DNA from: Parachitinimonas caeni
GTDB lineage: Bacteria; Pseudomonadota; Gammaproteobacteria; Burkholderiales; Chitinimonadaceae
Direction: 5' to 3'
NCBI RefSeq assembly: GCF_030129945.1
Contig: NZ_JARRAF010000001.1
Span: forward strand, 186,001 to 250,000
DNA: 64,000 nt
Shown one piece after another: positions 27,672-37,549 of the stretch (within the stretch, counting starts at the first letter, position 1; every line of letters begins with the position of its first letter). The position numbers and the translations under genes were made by a program. Under the pieces are notes generated by a model. The model worked only from the letters and a program-made list of their open reading frames with translations, made no database searches and had not been told where the DNA came from.

Positions 27672-30600
27672 TGTCACGGCCATCCAGCAGTTCAACATCA
27701 CCCTGCAACAGGCAAATCAGCAGCTGCAGCAGACCCAGGCAGCGGCGTCCGAGGCAGAACAGGCCTTGAGCTTTCTCAAAGCCGGTTTCAGCAAATTCAC
27801 CGCCGTCATTGCAGCGCTCGGTATTGGCAATGGATTGAAGCAACTGGCGAGCATGTCTGACCAGATGCTGCAACTGCGTGCAAAGACTTCTGCAGCTACC
27901 AACAATGCGACTCAATTTGCCGATGTGCAAGCGGCTTTATTCGAGTCGGCCCAGCGAAACTCTGTAGGTCTCAAAGATCTCAGCGATAACTATTCCCAGC
28001 TGGCAGGTCCCATCCGAAGCGCGGGTGGCAATCTGAGTGAAGCTGTCAAAGTGACGGACGCTTTGACCATGGCCATGTTGCTGAATGGCGCGACGGCAGC
28101 CCAGACTGCTGCGGGCGCCAAGACACTGGCCAAAGCCTTTGAGGAAGGCAAACTGAGTAGTTCAGGATTTAACGAACTCGTCGCGTCGTCGCCGCGTTTT
28201 TTACAAATGCTGGCCGATGGCACCGGCAAGTCCGTTGAGCAAGTGACGAAGCTGGGCAAAGCTGGGGCACTCACATCAGACCTTATCGGCAATTCCATGC
28301 TGAAGGCGCTGCCCAAATTAAACGCTGAACTGGCCAAAATGCCGCAGGCCACGGGCGATGCTCTTACCCGATTCCAGAATGACCTGCTGCAAGCCGCAGA
28401 CACCATTAATAGCAAAACCCGTTTTACGGATGGCATTGCCCAAGCCATAGATCTGGTACGTGAGCTCATCCCACCGGTACAAGATGGGCTGGTGACCGCT
28501 TTCCAGGCTGTTGGAGAGCTGATCAACCAGAACAAGGACGGTTTGCTCGACACTTGGGAGCAGATCAAGGGTTTGGGTGGCGATCTTTGGGACATTTTCA
28601 AAAATATCGGTACCAGCCTTGGCGCTGTGGGCGGAGGTCTAGGCGAGCTTCTGATTCAATCAGGATTCATTGCCAATGCTTTTACGACCGTTCGTCTGAT
28701 TATTGCGTCTATGCAGGATGCAATGATTTTTCTCAGTGCCGTGTCCATAAAACTAGGGGCTTACCTGTTTGATTGGCTGGTAGCACCCATTCGGCTTGGC
28801 CACGATTTAATGCACAAGCTGTTTAAGGGATTTAGTGATTTCCTGGAAAGCGGGGCTGAGCTGGCTGATTCTCTGGGTCTTGAGAAATTGTCAAAGGCCC
28901 AGCATCAAATTTCCGGGTTTCTTCAATCCGTTTCCGGGATTTATGAAAAAGCCGCCAATTTAACCAGAGATATACCCGCCTATGGCCATCAATTAGCAGA
29001 TTCTATTTTTTCTGGGTTTGCCGACGGTGATACCCATGTCAATAAAGTATTAAAGAGTCTGACAGACTATAAGAAAGCGGCTGCCAGCACGACAGAAGTT
29101 CAGAATAGGCTGAATGATTCGGTAGGAAAGTGGAAACCGCCGGAAAAGGGCCGCAGCAAGGCGGAAAAAAAGGAGCTGCCTGTAAACCAAGACTGGAACA
29201 ACTTGAAAAAGGAGTTGTTGGCAGACCAGAAATTGCAGGACGAAGAACGGGAGAAGCAGATAAATGCTGAAAAAAGTAGGCTGAATTCGTTAAAAAACCA
29301 ATATGACAGTATCGAAAAATCCCGTTTAGATCTGGCAAAAGAATCAGTCGAAGAAGCAAACAAAGAGCTGGAAATTTACCAGAGGATGACCAGAGAGCAA
29401 GGCGCTGGTTATGAGCAGGAAATAAAACACTGGGTAAAAATTCGTGATATTAGATTGCAAGCACTTGATTACGCTAAATGGGATGAAAACAAAAAGAAAC
29501 TGGAAGAAGAGCAAAAGCAAATCGAGGCATGGCTGAAAACAGTTGATCAATCGTTGACTGATCTGTTTTATAACGTCTTGACGCAAGGTTCCAGTGCTTT
29601 TAAATCCTTCGCCGAATCGATTAAAACCAATTTGACCAAAGCCCTGGTTGATTCCTTATACGATGCGACAGTAAAAAAAGCGATTCATGATTTTGTCGGT
29701 TGGTTAGGTAAAGCATTTAACGAAATCAGCAGTGCATCTTCTGACAACAAGGGTGGTGACGGTAATAGCCTAAGTAATCTAGCCAGCTGGGGCAGCATGA
29801 TAAAAAAAGGCTGGTCGATGTTCAGTAGCTGGTTCGGGGGCGGCAGTGCCGGCATGGGCACCAGTGCCGTAGCGGCTGACTATCTCGGAACGGGTGTTGG
29901 CGGTCTGGGCTCGATGTCGGGGGGCTTCGCCGGTGAGGGAATGGCTACCTTCGGCGGCATGAACGGTATCAGCCCGGTGGCTGCTGACTACCTCGGCACA
30001 GGTGCCGGGGGGCTGGGCAATATGGCTGGCGGGTCAGTTACCACAAGTAGTGCTGGCGGTGCGGCTGGTGGCTCGGCCTGGGGCTATATTTGGCCGCTTG
30101 CCGTGATTGCCGGCATGTTGACCAATAAAGACCTGTACGAACGCGGCTACCACTTTGACTACAACAGCATCAGTCCGGATGCCCAGCTTTGGCTGTCACC
30201 CGTGTATGGCTGGCAGAACAAGGCGCTGGGTGGCATGTTCGGCGGCAAAACGGCGGCCATGCTCGATGGCTCGTCGATCATCCAGAAGGTGTTTGGTGGC
30301 CATAACGCCGATAAGCAGGGGGGCTCGGCCTGGAGTGGGGGCGGTGGTGAGCGCTGGTTTACTCCCAATGGCTACGATGCCGATCTGCAGAAGATGACCG
30401 ATTCGGTCTCGGCCAGCGTCAATCTACGCCTCAAGTCCTTGGGCCTGAGTAGTAGCAGCGCGCTACGCTATGGCATGGGTTTCGACCTCGACCCAGGGGG
30501 GGAATCCGACAACCGCATCAGTTCAGCCGTCTACGCAGGCGACCGCCAGATCTACCAGCAGCGTGACCGAGGCGTCGGCCGCGATGCCAAGCAGTTCAAT

Positions 30601-33024
30601 GCCGCGGTCGAGCTGGAAATGCAGCGCATGCTGCTGGCCGGCCTCAAGGCGTCCGAACTGCCGGCGGAGTTTGCCAAGGTGCTCAATAGCCTCGACATTG
30701 GTCAGGCCACTGCCGAGCAGATCACGGCGGCGCAAGCAGCACTGGATGCAGTCAAGCAATTCAACGAGGCATTTCTGGCGCTGGGGCTGACCTTTCCGCA
30801 GCTAGCGGGCCTTAGCTATGACACCCGCGAAGCCCTGGCTGGATTGGCGGGTGGCCTCGACAGTCTGACCAAGCAACTCAATAACTATTACCAGAACTAC
30901 TACAGCGAAGCCGAGCGTACCGCCAAAACCACCGAGCAGTTGACGGGCGAATTCAGCAAGCTGGGTTTCGGCCTGCCGCAAACCCGCGATGAATTTCGCA
31001 AACTGGTCGAGGCGCAGGATCTAACCACCGAATCGGGTCGCGACACCTATGCCCAGTTGTTGAAACTGGCTGATGGCTATGCCCAGATCAGCAAGGTGGC
31101 TGAAGCCCCCAAGGCCCCAGTGATCGATAACAGCCGTGCCGATCAAGCAGCGCAACAGGCTGCTGATGACGCCCGTAAACGTGCTGAAGATCTGGCTGCG
31201 TTAATGAGTCAAATAGACAGCGAACTGGCGGCGCTGGGTCAGACCGGTGCGGCGCAGAAGCTGGCGGACATCAATCGCAAGTTTGCCGAAACCAGTCGTC
31301 AGCTGATTGATCTGGGCGGGGCGACAGAAGCCAATATCGACAAGCTCAAGCGTCTGCAGCAAGCCGGGATTGATGCGCTCGGTATCGAAACCTGGCGTCA
31401 GCTGGCTGGGGCGCAGGGCCATTCGACCGGCGTGCAGGCTTACGATCGGGATCAGGCTCAGGGTCGTTACGATCGGGCGATGACGGGCTTATGGGCCAGT
31501 TTTGGCGCCGATGCAGCGCGTCTGCAGGCCTGGTTGCTCTCGACAGGCCAGAGCTGGGAACAAGCGGCAGGCAGCTATTGGGCCACGCTGAATGCCCAGC
31601 AGAAACAAGCCGTGATTCTGGCGGGTGAGGCCAAGACGCAGTATCTCGAAGCCGTGAAAGCCCAGTTCGATAGCCAGCTGGAGCTGGTGAAAGCGCTGAA
31701 CGACGAGCTGGAATCGGTCAAAACCCTGGTGCGTGGCATTGATAACGACATTGCCCAGATCGAAATCGACGCGGGCACTCGCAGCAAGACCGACTGGCAA
31801 ACCAGCCAGCTGGTGCTGGCCCGTCAGGTCTGGAATGCCGCGCGAGCCGGTGGCAATACGGCGGAGATCGTCAACAGCAGCCAGGAATATCAACACCTGC
31901 TGCTTGAACGGTATCAGGCGGAAAAGGACTTGCTGCAGAAGCAACGCGAGTTTGCGGCGCAACTGGGCGATTACCTGAAGAGCCTGAAAACCGGCGAGCT
32001 TTCGCCGCTGGCGCTTGAACAGCGCTTGGCCGAAGCCAGCAGCCAGGCCAATGCGCTGATCACCAAGGCTCGGGGTGGCGATGTGGAGGCGCGCGGCAAG
32101 GTACAGGGCGCTATCGACACCGAGCTGAAACTGGGCCGTGATTACTGGGGCAATACCACTGGCTATGGCAATTTGTTTGGTGGCCGTGAAGCCGACTTGC
32201 TGTCGCTGGGGGCCGACGCCCGTAGCGATGCCGAACGGCAATTGGCCGCCCTGCAAGATCTGAACAGCCATGCCGGCAGCACGCTGGCCGAGTTGCGTCA
32301 GATCCGGCAAGTGGCCGATGGGCTGCAGTCTGGGCTCAATGACAAATTGCTGGCAGCGATCAAGACCGCAACCGATCAAGCCAAATTGCTGGAAGCACTG
32401 GGCGCAGGCGGTGAAATCGTCAAGGCGCTACGCGATCTGCCAACTCGGATCAGCGACACGATCCGGGGTGTGGAAAGTATCGGCAGCGGCGCCAAGGCGG
32501 GCCGCGATTCTTTGCGCGACGGGGTGATTCTGGCGCAAGCCAAATCCAACGACGTGCTGGGGGCGATTCGCACCGGCATCAACTTCGGTTATCGCGCCAG
32601 CGATCTGGCCGATGTCTGGAATACCGCCAACCCCAAGCAGCGGATTTCGCCGGATGATTTGATCGGACTGGCCCGCGCCAATGGCATTCAGCTGCTGGCT
32701 CAAGGCGGTATTGCTTACGAGCCTTCGGTCGTCGGCGAAGCCGGCCCCGAAGCCGTGGTGCCGCTGCCCGATGGTCGCACCATTCCGGTCTCGATCGACT
32801 GGTCACGCTATGGTCGCGGCGACAACGTGGAGCTGGTGGCTGAACTGCGCCAACTCCGTGCCGAAGTCGCTCAGCTCAAGGCCGAAGCCACCCGCAGCGC
32901 CAATGCCAGCGAAGCCCGCCTGGGTCAGGCTGCCGCCATCTACCGCGAAGAAGCGGCCGAACGCAGCCAGCAGACCCGTCATCTGCAACGGACGGCCGCA
33001 GCGGCCGAGGAGGATCGGCGATGA
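27637..33024 (+). CDS. Phage tail tape measure protein
   Basis: A 1795-aa protein that sets tail length and is probably ejected on target contact. The N-terminal tape-measure domain (~70-270) includes SDQMLQLRAKTSAATNNATQ and AFEEGKLSSSGFNELVASSP. A hydrophobic region is at ~330-380, long charged coiled-coil segments at ~480-640, glycine-rich linkers with an internal duplication at ~743-800, and further coiled coils at ~1180-1560. The tail end has GEAGPEAVVPLPDG (~1701-1714), common near the C terminus of tape measures. At about 1.5 A per residue the tail would be very roughly 270 nm. The first third looks more AT-rich than the rest. Confidence 0.93.
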   Translation: MANLTQIAVVTNVTAIQQFNITLQQANQQLQQTQAAASEAEQALSFLKAGFSKFTAVIAALGIGNGLKQLASMSDQMLQLRAKTSAATNNATQFADVQAALFESAQRNSVGLKDLSDNYSQLAGPIRSAGGNLSEAVKVTDALTMAMLLNGATAAQTAAGAKTLAKAFEEGKLSSSGFNELVASSPRFLQMLADGTGKSVEQVTKLGKAGALTSDLIGNSMLKALPKLNAELAKMPQATGDALTRFQNDLLQAADTINSKTRFTDGIAQAIDLVRELIPPVQDGLVTAFQAVGELINQNKDGLLDTWEQIKGLGGDLWDIFKNIGTSLGAVGGGLGELLIQSGFIANAFTTVRLIIASMQDAMIFLSAVSIKLGAYLFDWLVAPIRLGHDLMHKLFKGFSDFLESGAELADSLGLEKLSKAQHQISGFLQSVSGIYEKAANLTRDIPAYGHQLADSIFSGFADGDTHVNKVLKSLTDYKKAAASTTEVQNRLNDSVGKWKPPEKGRSKAEKKELPVNQDWNNLKKELLADQKLQDEEREKQINAEKSRLNSLKNQYDSIEKSRLDLAKESVEEANKELEIYQRMTREQGAGYEQEIKHWVKIRDIRLQALDYAKWDENKKKLEEEQKQIEAWLKTVDQSLTDLFYNVLTQGSSAFKSFAESIKTNLTKALVDSLYDATVKKAIHDFVGWLGKAFNEISSASSDNKGGDGNSLSNLASWGSMIKKGWSMFSSWFGGGSAGMGTSAVAADYLGTGVGGLGSMSGGFAGEGMATFGGMNGISPVAADYLGTGAGGLGNMAGGSVTTSSAGGAAGGSAWGYIWPLAVIAGMLTNKDLYERGYHFDYNSISPDAQLWLSPVYGWQNKALGGMFGGKTAAMLDGSSIIQKVFGGHNADKQGGSAWSGGGGERWFTPNGYDADLQKMTDSVSASVNLRLKSLGLSSSSALRYGMGFDLDPGGESDNRISSAVYAGDRQIYQQRDRGVGRDAKQFNAAVELEMQRMLLAGLKASELPAEFAKVLNSLDIGQATAEQITAAQAALDAVKQFNEAFLALGLTFPQLAGLSYDTREALAGLAGGLDSLTKQLNNYYQNYYSEAERTAKTTEQLTGEFSKLGFGLPQTRDEFRKLVEAQDLTTESGRDTYAQLLKLADGYAQISKVAEAPKAPVIDNSRADQAAQQAADDARKRAEDLAALMSQIDSELAALGQTGAAQKLADINRKFAETSRQLIDLGGATEANIDKLKRLQQAGIDALGIETWRQLAGAQGHSTGVQAYDRDQAQGRYDRAMTGLWASFGADAARLQAWLLSTGQSWEQAAGSYWATLNAQQKQAVILAGEAKTQYLEAVKAQFDSQLELVKALNDELESVKTLVRGIDNDIAQIEIDAGTRSKTDWQTSQLVLARQVWNAARAGGNTAEIVNSSQEYQHLLLERYQAEKDLLQKQREFAAQLGDYLKSLKTGELSPLALEQRLAEASSQANALITKARGGDVEARGKVQGAIDTELKLGRDYWGNTTGYGNLFGGREADLLSLGADARSDAERQLAALQDLNSHAGSTLAELRQIRQVADGLQSGLNDKLLAAIKTATDQAKLLEALGAGGEIVKALRDLPTRISDTIRGVESIGSGAKAGRDSLRDGVILAQAKSNDVLGAIRTGINFGYRASDLADVWNTANPKQRISPDDLIGLARANGIQLLAQGGIAYEPSVVGEAGPEAVVPLPDGRTIPVSIDWSRYGRGDNVELVAELRQLRAEVAQLKAEATRSANASEARLGQAAAIYREEAAERSQQTRHLQRTAAAAEEDRR
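29863..30033 (+). repeat. Direct duplication within the tape-measure gene
   Basis: Two copies of a 21-residue unit (pattern S-x-VAADYLGTG-x-GGLG-x-M-x-GG) start at residues 743 and 779, a 108-nt period. Confidence 0.75.
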
Positions 33025-34541
33025 GCGCGATCTGGTTATTTGAAGCCGACACCCTCGATGCCGCCAACCAACCCACGGTGCAACGCTGGGCCGCCGGCGG
33101 CGGTTTCCAGACTGCGCCCAGTGATAGCCCACCGGCCGCCTGGTTTGAACCCCGGGTGGCCGAGGCCTTCTCGTTTGAAGCGAACCTGTTCGACAAGGCC
33201 ACCACCTACGGCGCCAGCCGCATCGGCTGGGGCGTGCTCAAGCTGGTCAACCCCGATGGCCGGCTCGATGGCCTGCTTGATCACGCCATCGACGGCCGGG
33301 CGTTGCGGGTCTATCTGGCCGATGCCCGTCAGCCCTTTGCCGCCGCCAGCCTGGCCTTCCGCTGCCGGATGGAGCGGCTGAAGGCCGAGACCGATACGCT
33401 GAGTCTGGAAGTGCTAGACCGGCTGGTCGATCTGGATCAGCCCTTGTGTGCCGAACGGCTGCTGGGCACCGATACCGCGCCCAATGGCGTCGAAGGCCGG
33501 GCCGAGCTGAAGGACCGGCGCAAACCCCGGCTCTATGGCGAAGTCGCCAATGTCAGCCCGATTGGCGTCAACCCCAGCAAGAACCTGTACCTGCTGTGCA
33601 GCCATGCCGCCAGCGTGAGCGCCGTGCGCGACAAGGGCGGCGAGCTGCTGGCCGATGCGCCAGCGTCTTCGCAAGCCGATCTGGAAAGCGTGGCGCCCGC
33701 CATCGGCCATTACCGGGTCTGGTCTTCGCCAGCGGGGACGTATCTGCGCATCGGTGGCAACCCGCAACAGATCACCGTTGATGCCCGTAGCGCCGATAGC
33801 CGCTGCGCCAGCCTGATCCAGCAGGTGCTGCGCGAGGCCGGCATTGCCGCCAGCGACATCAGCCAAGCCGACGTCGATGCCCTGAATGCACTGCAACCGG
33901 CGCCGGTGGGGCTGTACGTCGCTGACGAGCTGACGGCGCTGGAGGCGATCAACCGGCTGGCGGGCTCGATCGGTGCCTGGGTAGCGCCAGACCGGCGCGA
34001 TGTGTTCCGGCTGGGGCGGCTGGATGCGCCGAGCAATTCCATCCTGACGCTGGGCCCGGCCCAGATCGTCGCCGGTTCACTGCGGCTGATTGGCAGTGGC
34101 AACGATGATCGCGGCCTGCCTTGCCACACGCTGAATCTGGAATACGACCGCAACGACACAGTGCAGACCGAGCTGATCGGCGCCGCCAGCGAAGCCATGC
34201 AGACCTGGGCCAAGGAGGCGACGCGCAAAGCCACCTTACAGGCACCCGCCGTCAAAACCCGCCACCCGCTGGCGGCCGAGCTGACACAGGCCACGCTACT
34301 GCGACGGCGGATCGATGCCGAAGCCGAAGCCGCGCGCCGGCTGGCGCTATACAGCGTGGTCCGTCGCACCTGGCAACTGGAGGCGCAACTGACGGCGGCC
34401 GAGCTGGGTCAGCTGTCACTCGGTTGCAGCCTGACGCTGCAACACCCGCGCTTCGGTCTGGCGGCGGGCAAAGCCTTGCGCCTGATCGGCTGGTCGCCGG
34501 ATCTGCGGGCCGGTGCCGTCACTTTGAAACTATGGGGGTAA
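33021..34541 (+). CDS. Phage tail-tip protein of unknown domain (hub/distal-tail candidate)
   Basis: A 506-aa protein that overlaps the tape-measure stop by 4 nt (ATGA). I do not recognise a named domain. It has GASRIGWGVLKLVNPDGRLDGLLD (~62-85) and looks beta-rich at first, then mixed, ending GCSLTLQHPRFGL ... ALRLIGWSPDLRAGAVTLKLWG, a pattern reminiscent of baseplate-hub proteins. Position directly after the tape measure is where distal-tail and tail-associated hub proteins are encoded in siphophages. The GC content looks high. Confidence 0.65.
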   Translation: MSAIWLFEADTLDAANQPTVQRWAAGGGFQTAPSDSPPAAWFEPRVAEAFSFEANLFDKATTYGASRIGWGVLKLVNPDGRLDGLLDHAIDGRALRVYLADARQPFAAASLAFRCRMERLKAETDTLSLEVLDRLVDLDQPLCAERLLGTDTAPNGVEGRAELKDRRKPRLYGEVANVSPIGVNPSKNLYLLCSHAASVSAVRDKGGELLADAPASSQADLESVAPAIGHYRVWSSPAGTYLRIGGNPQQITVDARSADSRCASLIQQVLREAGIAASDISQADVDALNALQPAPVGLYVADELTALEAINRLAGSIGAWVAPDRRDVFRLGRLDAPSNSILTLGPAQIVAGSLRLIGSGNDDRGLPCHTLNLEYDRNDTVQTELIGAASEAMQTWAKEATRKATLQAPAVKTRHPLAAELTQATLLRRRIDAEAEAARRLALYSVVRRTWQLEAQLTAAELGQLSLGCSLTLQHPRFGLAAGKALRLIGWSPDLRAGAVTLKLWG

Positions 34542-34546
34542 GACAC

Positions 34547-35410
34547 ATGGCCAATGCCATTCTGGCGGCGCCGAACCGGATCGAGGCCGCCACCCTGAGC
34601 GGCGGCGACTGGCTGGCCGGCAGCCGTCCCAATCTCGCCAGCCGGCCCTATGGTCAGGCGGCGCAATCCAATGGCCTGAACCCAACGGCCACCCAGTTCA
34701 CCCTGACGCTGGATCAACCGCGATCCTTACGAGTGCTGGCCCTGCTGGCGCATAACCTGGGCAGTCTGGCCCAGGTGCGCTGGCGCGTCAGCCTCGATGC
34801 GGCTTTCAGTCAGAGCGTATTCGACAGCGGCTGGAGCCCGGTCTGGCCGGCCTTGCCGACGCCCGATATGCGCTGGTCCGATGCCAACTGGTGGAGCGGC
34901 ACCCTCGATGAGGAACGACGGGCCTTCTACCCGCGCCATCACTTCACCGTGCTGCCGGATGAGCGGCTGGGGGCGTTTGTGCGCTGTGAACTCAACGACC
35001 CGAGCAACCCGGACGGGGCCATCAAGATCGGCCGGGCCGGGGTGTATGACGGCTGGCAGCCCATCATCAACTTCAGCTATGGCGCCAAGCTGGGTCATGA
35101 GACCAGCGAGCGTATTGTGAAGTCGGAGGCAGGTTTGCCTTACTCGTCGGGCGGCAATGTGGGTCGGGTGGCGCAGATTGCTTTCGAGCATCTGAGCGCG
35201 ACCGAAGCAAGGGCCATGATGGATCTGGAACGCAGGCTGGGGCTGGCGGGTGAGCTGATTTACATCGCCGATCCGGCAGACCCCGGCAGTTTTACCCATC
35301 AGGCGTTTCCAGCCCGCTTGCGCGAGCTGTCACCAATTGACTGGGTAGGTTTCGATACACGACAAAAATCCTTCTTACTGGAGGAATTGATACAAGGGAG
35401 TGGCACATGA
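34547..35410 (+). CDS. Phage tail-tip structural protein, unknown family
   Basis: A 287-aa protein starting 5 nt after the previous stop, with GGGGG upstream of the ATG at 34547. It is beta-rich and aromatic (SGWSPVWPALPTPDMRW, LPDERLGAFVRCELNDPSNPD) with GRAGVYDGWQPIINFSYG in the middle, resembling a jelly-roll-like tail-tip domain. No catalytic motif is seen. It is presumably part of the tail tip carrying the fibres. Confidence 0.6.
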   Translation: MANAILAAPNRIEAATLSGGDWLAGSRPNLASRPYGQAAQSNGLNPTATQFTLTLDQPRSLRVLALLAHNLGSLAQVRWRVSLDAAFSQSVFDSGWSPVWPALPTPDMRWSDANWWSGTLDEERRAFYPRHHFTVLPDERLGAFVRCELNDPSNPDGAIKIGRAGVYDGWQPIINFSYGAKLGHETSERIVKSEAGLPYSSGGNVGRVAQIAFEHLSATEARAMMDLERRLGLAGELIYIADPADPGSFTHQAFPARLRELSPIDWVGFDTRQKSFLLEELIQGSGT

Positions 35411-36081
35411 GCGGATACCCGGCCTCGGTGCAAAACGCAATCGACAAGCTGAAAAGCTTTTACAACGGTGGTTCCTGGGGACCGACCAACCCCGGTGGCA
35501 TGGATAACGGCGGCCATCGGGTCAACTTTATCGGCGCTTTGAATAATGTGGCCGATGTGGGGATTGGCGTGGCGGATATGGCCCAGTCGGTGGGTCAGTC
35601 GGCAACGGCGGCCGCTGTCAGCCAGACCACGGCGAATCAATCGGCCTTACAGGCGGTCGCCAGTGCGGCCAGCGCGGCGCAAGCGGCGACCACGGCAGAA
35701 GCTGCGCGCACCCAGGTGCAGCAGGCTTTGGCCAGCATCCAGAACGGGCCCGTGGCCAGCTGGAATGGCCAGACTGGCAGTGTACAGGCGGATAGCCGCC
35801 ATCTGCCCGCCGCCAGCCGCACGTTGTCGACCAACGACAGCTGCGTGCCCGGTGAATATCTCACCCTGACGACACCGCTGACGCTGACACTGCCGGCCAA
35901 CCCGGCCAATGGCAGTCTGGTGAGCGTCTACAACGCTTGCCCGATCGCCAACGGCTACCCGGTGCTGGCCCGCAACGGCGCCTTGCTGTGTGGCAAGGCA
36001 GAAGACATGACAATCAATCTGACGGGCGTCTGGGTTGGCCTGCGCTACGTCGATGCAACGAATGGATGGGCTTTGGTATGA
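35407..36081 (+). CDS. Phage tail fibre-like protein
   Basis: A 224-aa protein that overlaps its upstream neighbour by 4 nt. The N-terminal part (~1-60) has a tip-attachment-like SGYPASVQNAIDKL. An alanine-, glutamine- and threonine-rich helical stretch (~65-115) is typical of trimeric fibre shafts, and a beta-rich C-terminal domain (~130-224) contains NGYPVLARNGALL. It is likely an adhesive or connector fibre. It is followed by another 4-nt overlap into the propeller-like gene, so the two may act together. Confidence 0.68.
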   Translation: MSGYPASVQNAIDKLKSFYNGGSWGPTNPGGMDNGGHRVNFIGALNNVADVGIGVADMAQSVGQSATAAAVSQTTANQSALQAVASAASAAQAATTAEAARTQVQQALASIQNGPVASWNGQTGSVQADSRHLPAASRTLSTNDSCVPGEYLTLTTPLTLTLPANPANGSLVSVYNACPIANGYPVLARNGALLCGKAEDMTINLTGVWVGLRYVDATNGWALV

Positions 36082-37085
36082 GTATGTTGACGCAGTTTTT
36101 ATCGGGCGGCAGCAGCACGCCGGTGCAAGGGGCAACGGTATTGCCGGTGTGGGATAACGCCTTTGCGAGGCAGTATCCGGCGGCGCCGATGGTGGTGCCA
36201 GCGGCTAGCCCCTTCTCTGTGAAGGCGAGCGGCGCATCGGCAGGCGTTTTCTGTGGTGGGGCTGGCAATAACAAGCTGGTGATGCTCAGCGGTAATCAGG
36301 TGATCAGTTCTGTAGATGGCCAAACCTTTAACACCCGGACACTACCTGTCTCGGCCAGCTGGTCTGGTCGAGTGAGTTATGGCAACGGGGTGTTTGTTGC
36401 GGTTGCTAGTGGGAGTGCAACCGCAATTAGTTCTGCAGATGGCGAGGTGTGGACCCAGCAGGCTCTGCCGCTATCCCAGACTTGGTACAGCTGTGCCTTT
36501 GGCGCGGGTATTCACTTGGCTGCTGCCGGAAGCGTTAATTACGCCACGACGGTTGATGGTGTGAACTGGGTGCAGCGAGCTTTTCCAAGTGCAGGGTCAT
36601 TCACAGCAGTTCTGTATGCATTTGGTCAATTCTGGGCGTTCATGGCAGGAAACTCAGCCTGCTATACCTCGGTGGATGGCAAGACGGGCTGGGTATCAAA
36701 ATCGTTGCCGCTGGCAGGAAATTGGGAACCGCATTCGATGGTGATGAGTAGCGGCAAACTGCTGCTGCTCAGCAATAACAACAACACACTGCTAGTTACG
36801 AGTGATGGAGTCTCCTGGCAAACGGTGGCATTGCCTGTTCTGCCGGTTAGCCAGTCCTGGCGTGCTGTCTTTGGCTACGCTGGTGGTTATGCGGTGGTCG
36901 CTTCAAATGGCAACACTTGTTATACCTCGCAGGATTTGGTGAATTGGTCATACCGGCCATTGCCGTTCAATGGCTCATGCTTTATTGCCTCAGTAAATTC
37001 ACTTTGGGTGATTGCTTCTTCCACTTCTCCCCAAATCGCCATTTCCAACCCCAACGCTTTCGATATTGTTTACCCAATTAAATAG
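36078..37085 (+). CDS. Putative receptor-binding tail protein with beta-propeller-like repeats
   Basis: A 335-aa protein. After a ~50-residue N-terminal segment, about six repeats of ~43-48 residues follow, each with a [ST]-x-DG-x-x-W-type turn (SVDGQTF, SADGEVW, TVDGVNW, SVDGKTGW, TSDGVSW, SQDLVNW) and a following L/FP. This is the pattern of sialidase-like or WD-type beta propellers. As the last structural gene before the lysis cassette, it sits where host-recognition proteins usually are. Composition is less GC-rich than in the preceding genes, as is common for exchanged fibre tips. The carbohydrate-binding role is inferred. Confidence 0.65.
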   Translation: MSMLTQFLSGGSSTPVQGATVLPVWDNAFARQYPAAPMVVPAASPFSVKASGASAGVFCGGAGNNKLVMLSGNQVISSVDGQTFNTRTLPVSASWSGRVSYGNGVFVAVASGSATAISSADGEVWTQQALPLSQTWYSCAFGAGIHLAAAGSVNYATTVDGVNWVQRAFPSAGSFTAVLYAFGQFWAFMAGNSACYTSVDGKTGWVSKSLPLAGNWEPHSMVMSSGKLLLLSNNNNTLLVTSDGVSWQTVALPVLPVSQSWRAVFGYAGGYAVVASNGNTCYTSQDLVNWSYRPLPFNGSCFIASVNSLWVIASSTSPQIAISNPNAFDIVYPIK

Positions 37086-37118
37086 GTTTTTATTTAAGAC
37101 TTAAAAATAAATAACACT

Positions 37119-37144
37119 CGGCGCACGACGGGTAGGGTGCGCCG
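37119..37144 (+). repeat. Hairpin before lysis cassette
   Basis: CGGCGCAC and GTGCGCCG arms, 10-nt loop, no T run; in the 122-nt gap between tail and lysis genes. Confidence 0.45.
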
Positions 37145-37166
37145 CCAGGAGATGACTACCCGAACC

Positions 37167-37192
37167 AAGGCCCGCTCCATGCGGGCCTTTTC
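37167..37192 (+). terminator. Intrinsic terminator T4 before lysis genes
   Basis: GGCCCGC, TCCAT loop, GCGGGCC, then TTTT. Lysis gene expression should therefore also depend on read-through. Confidence 0.8.
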
Positions 37193-37207
37193 ATTGGGAG
37201 GAAAACC

Positions 37208-37519
37208 TTGGAAAAATATTTTGATTGGCCCCTGATCGCCAAACAGGCGCTATCGGTGGGCTGGGTGGTGGCGCTGTCGATGGTGGGTGGCGCCGTCAAC
37301 CACTTTCGTCATCTGCGCGAGCAGCGGCGGCAATTCCGCTTCGGGCCGCTGGCCATTGAATTGCTGACCAGCGGCTTCGTTGGCCTGCTGACTTACTGGT
37401 TCTGCATGGCGGCTTCGGTCAATGCACCGTTTACGGCGGTTCTCGTTGGCATCTCCGGCCATATGGGAACACGCGCCTTGCTGCGGCTGGAGCGCGTCTA
37501 CAGCCGCTTCTTTCAATGA
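37208..37519 (+). CDS. Phage holin family protein (LydA-like)
   Basis: A 103-aa membrane protein with two or three predicted helices (~12-30, ~47-65 and ~70-85) and a basic linker (RHLREQRRQFRFG). Size and position directly before an endolysin fit a holin, which opens the inner membrane. The start is TTG at 37208 with GGGAGG 7-8 nt upstream; no in-frame ATG would retain the first helix. Confidence 0.75.
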   Translation: MEKYFDWPLIAKQALSVGWVVALSMVGGAVNHFRHLREQRRQFRFGPLAIELLTSGFVGLLTYWFCMAASVNAPFTAVLVGISGHMGTRALLRLERVYSRFFQ

Positions 37520-37549
37520 ACACGCTGACTGCAAAGAGGAGTCCACTCC

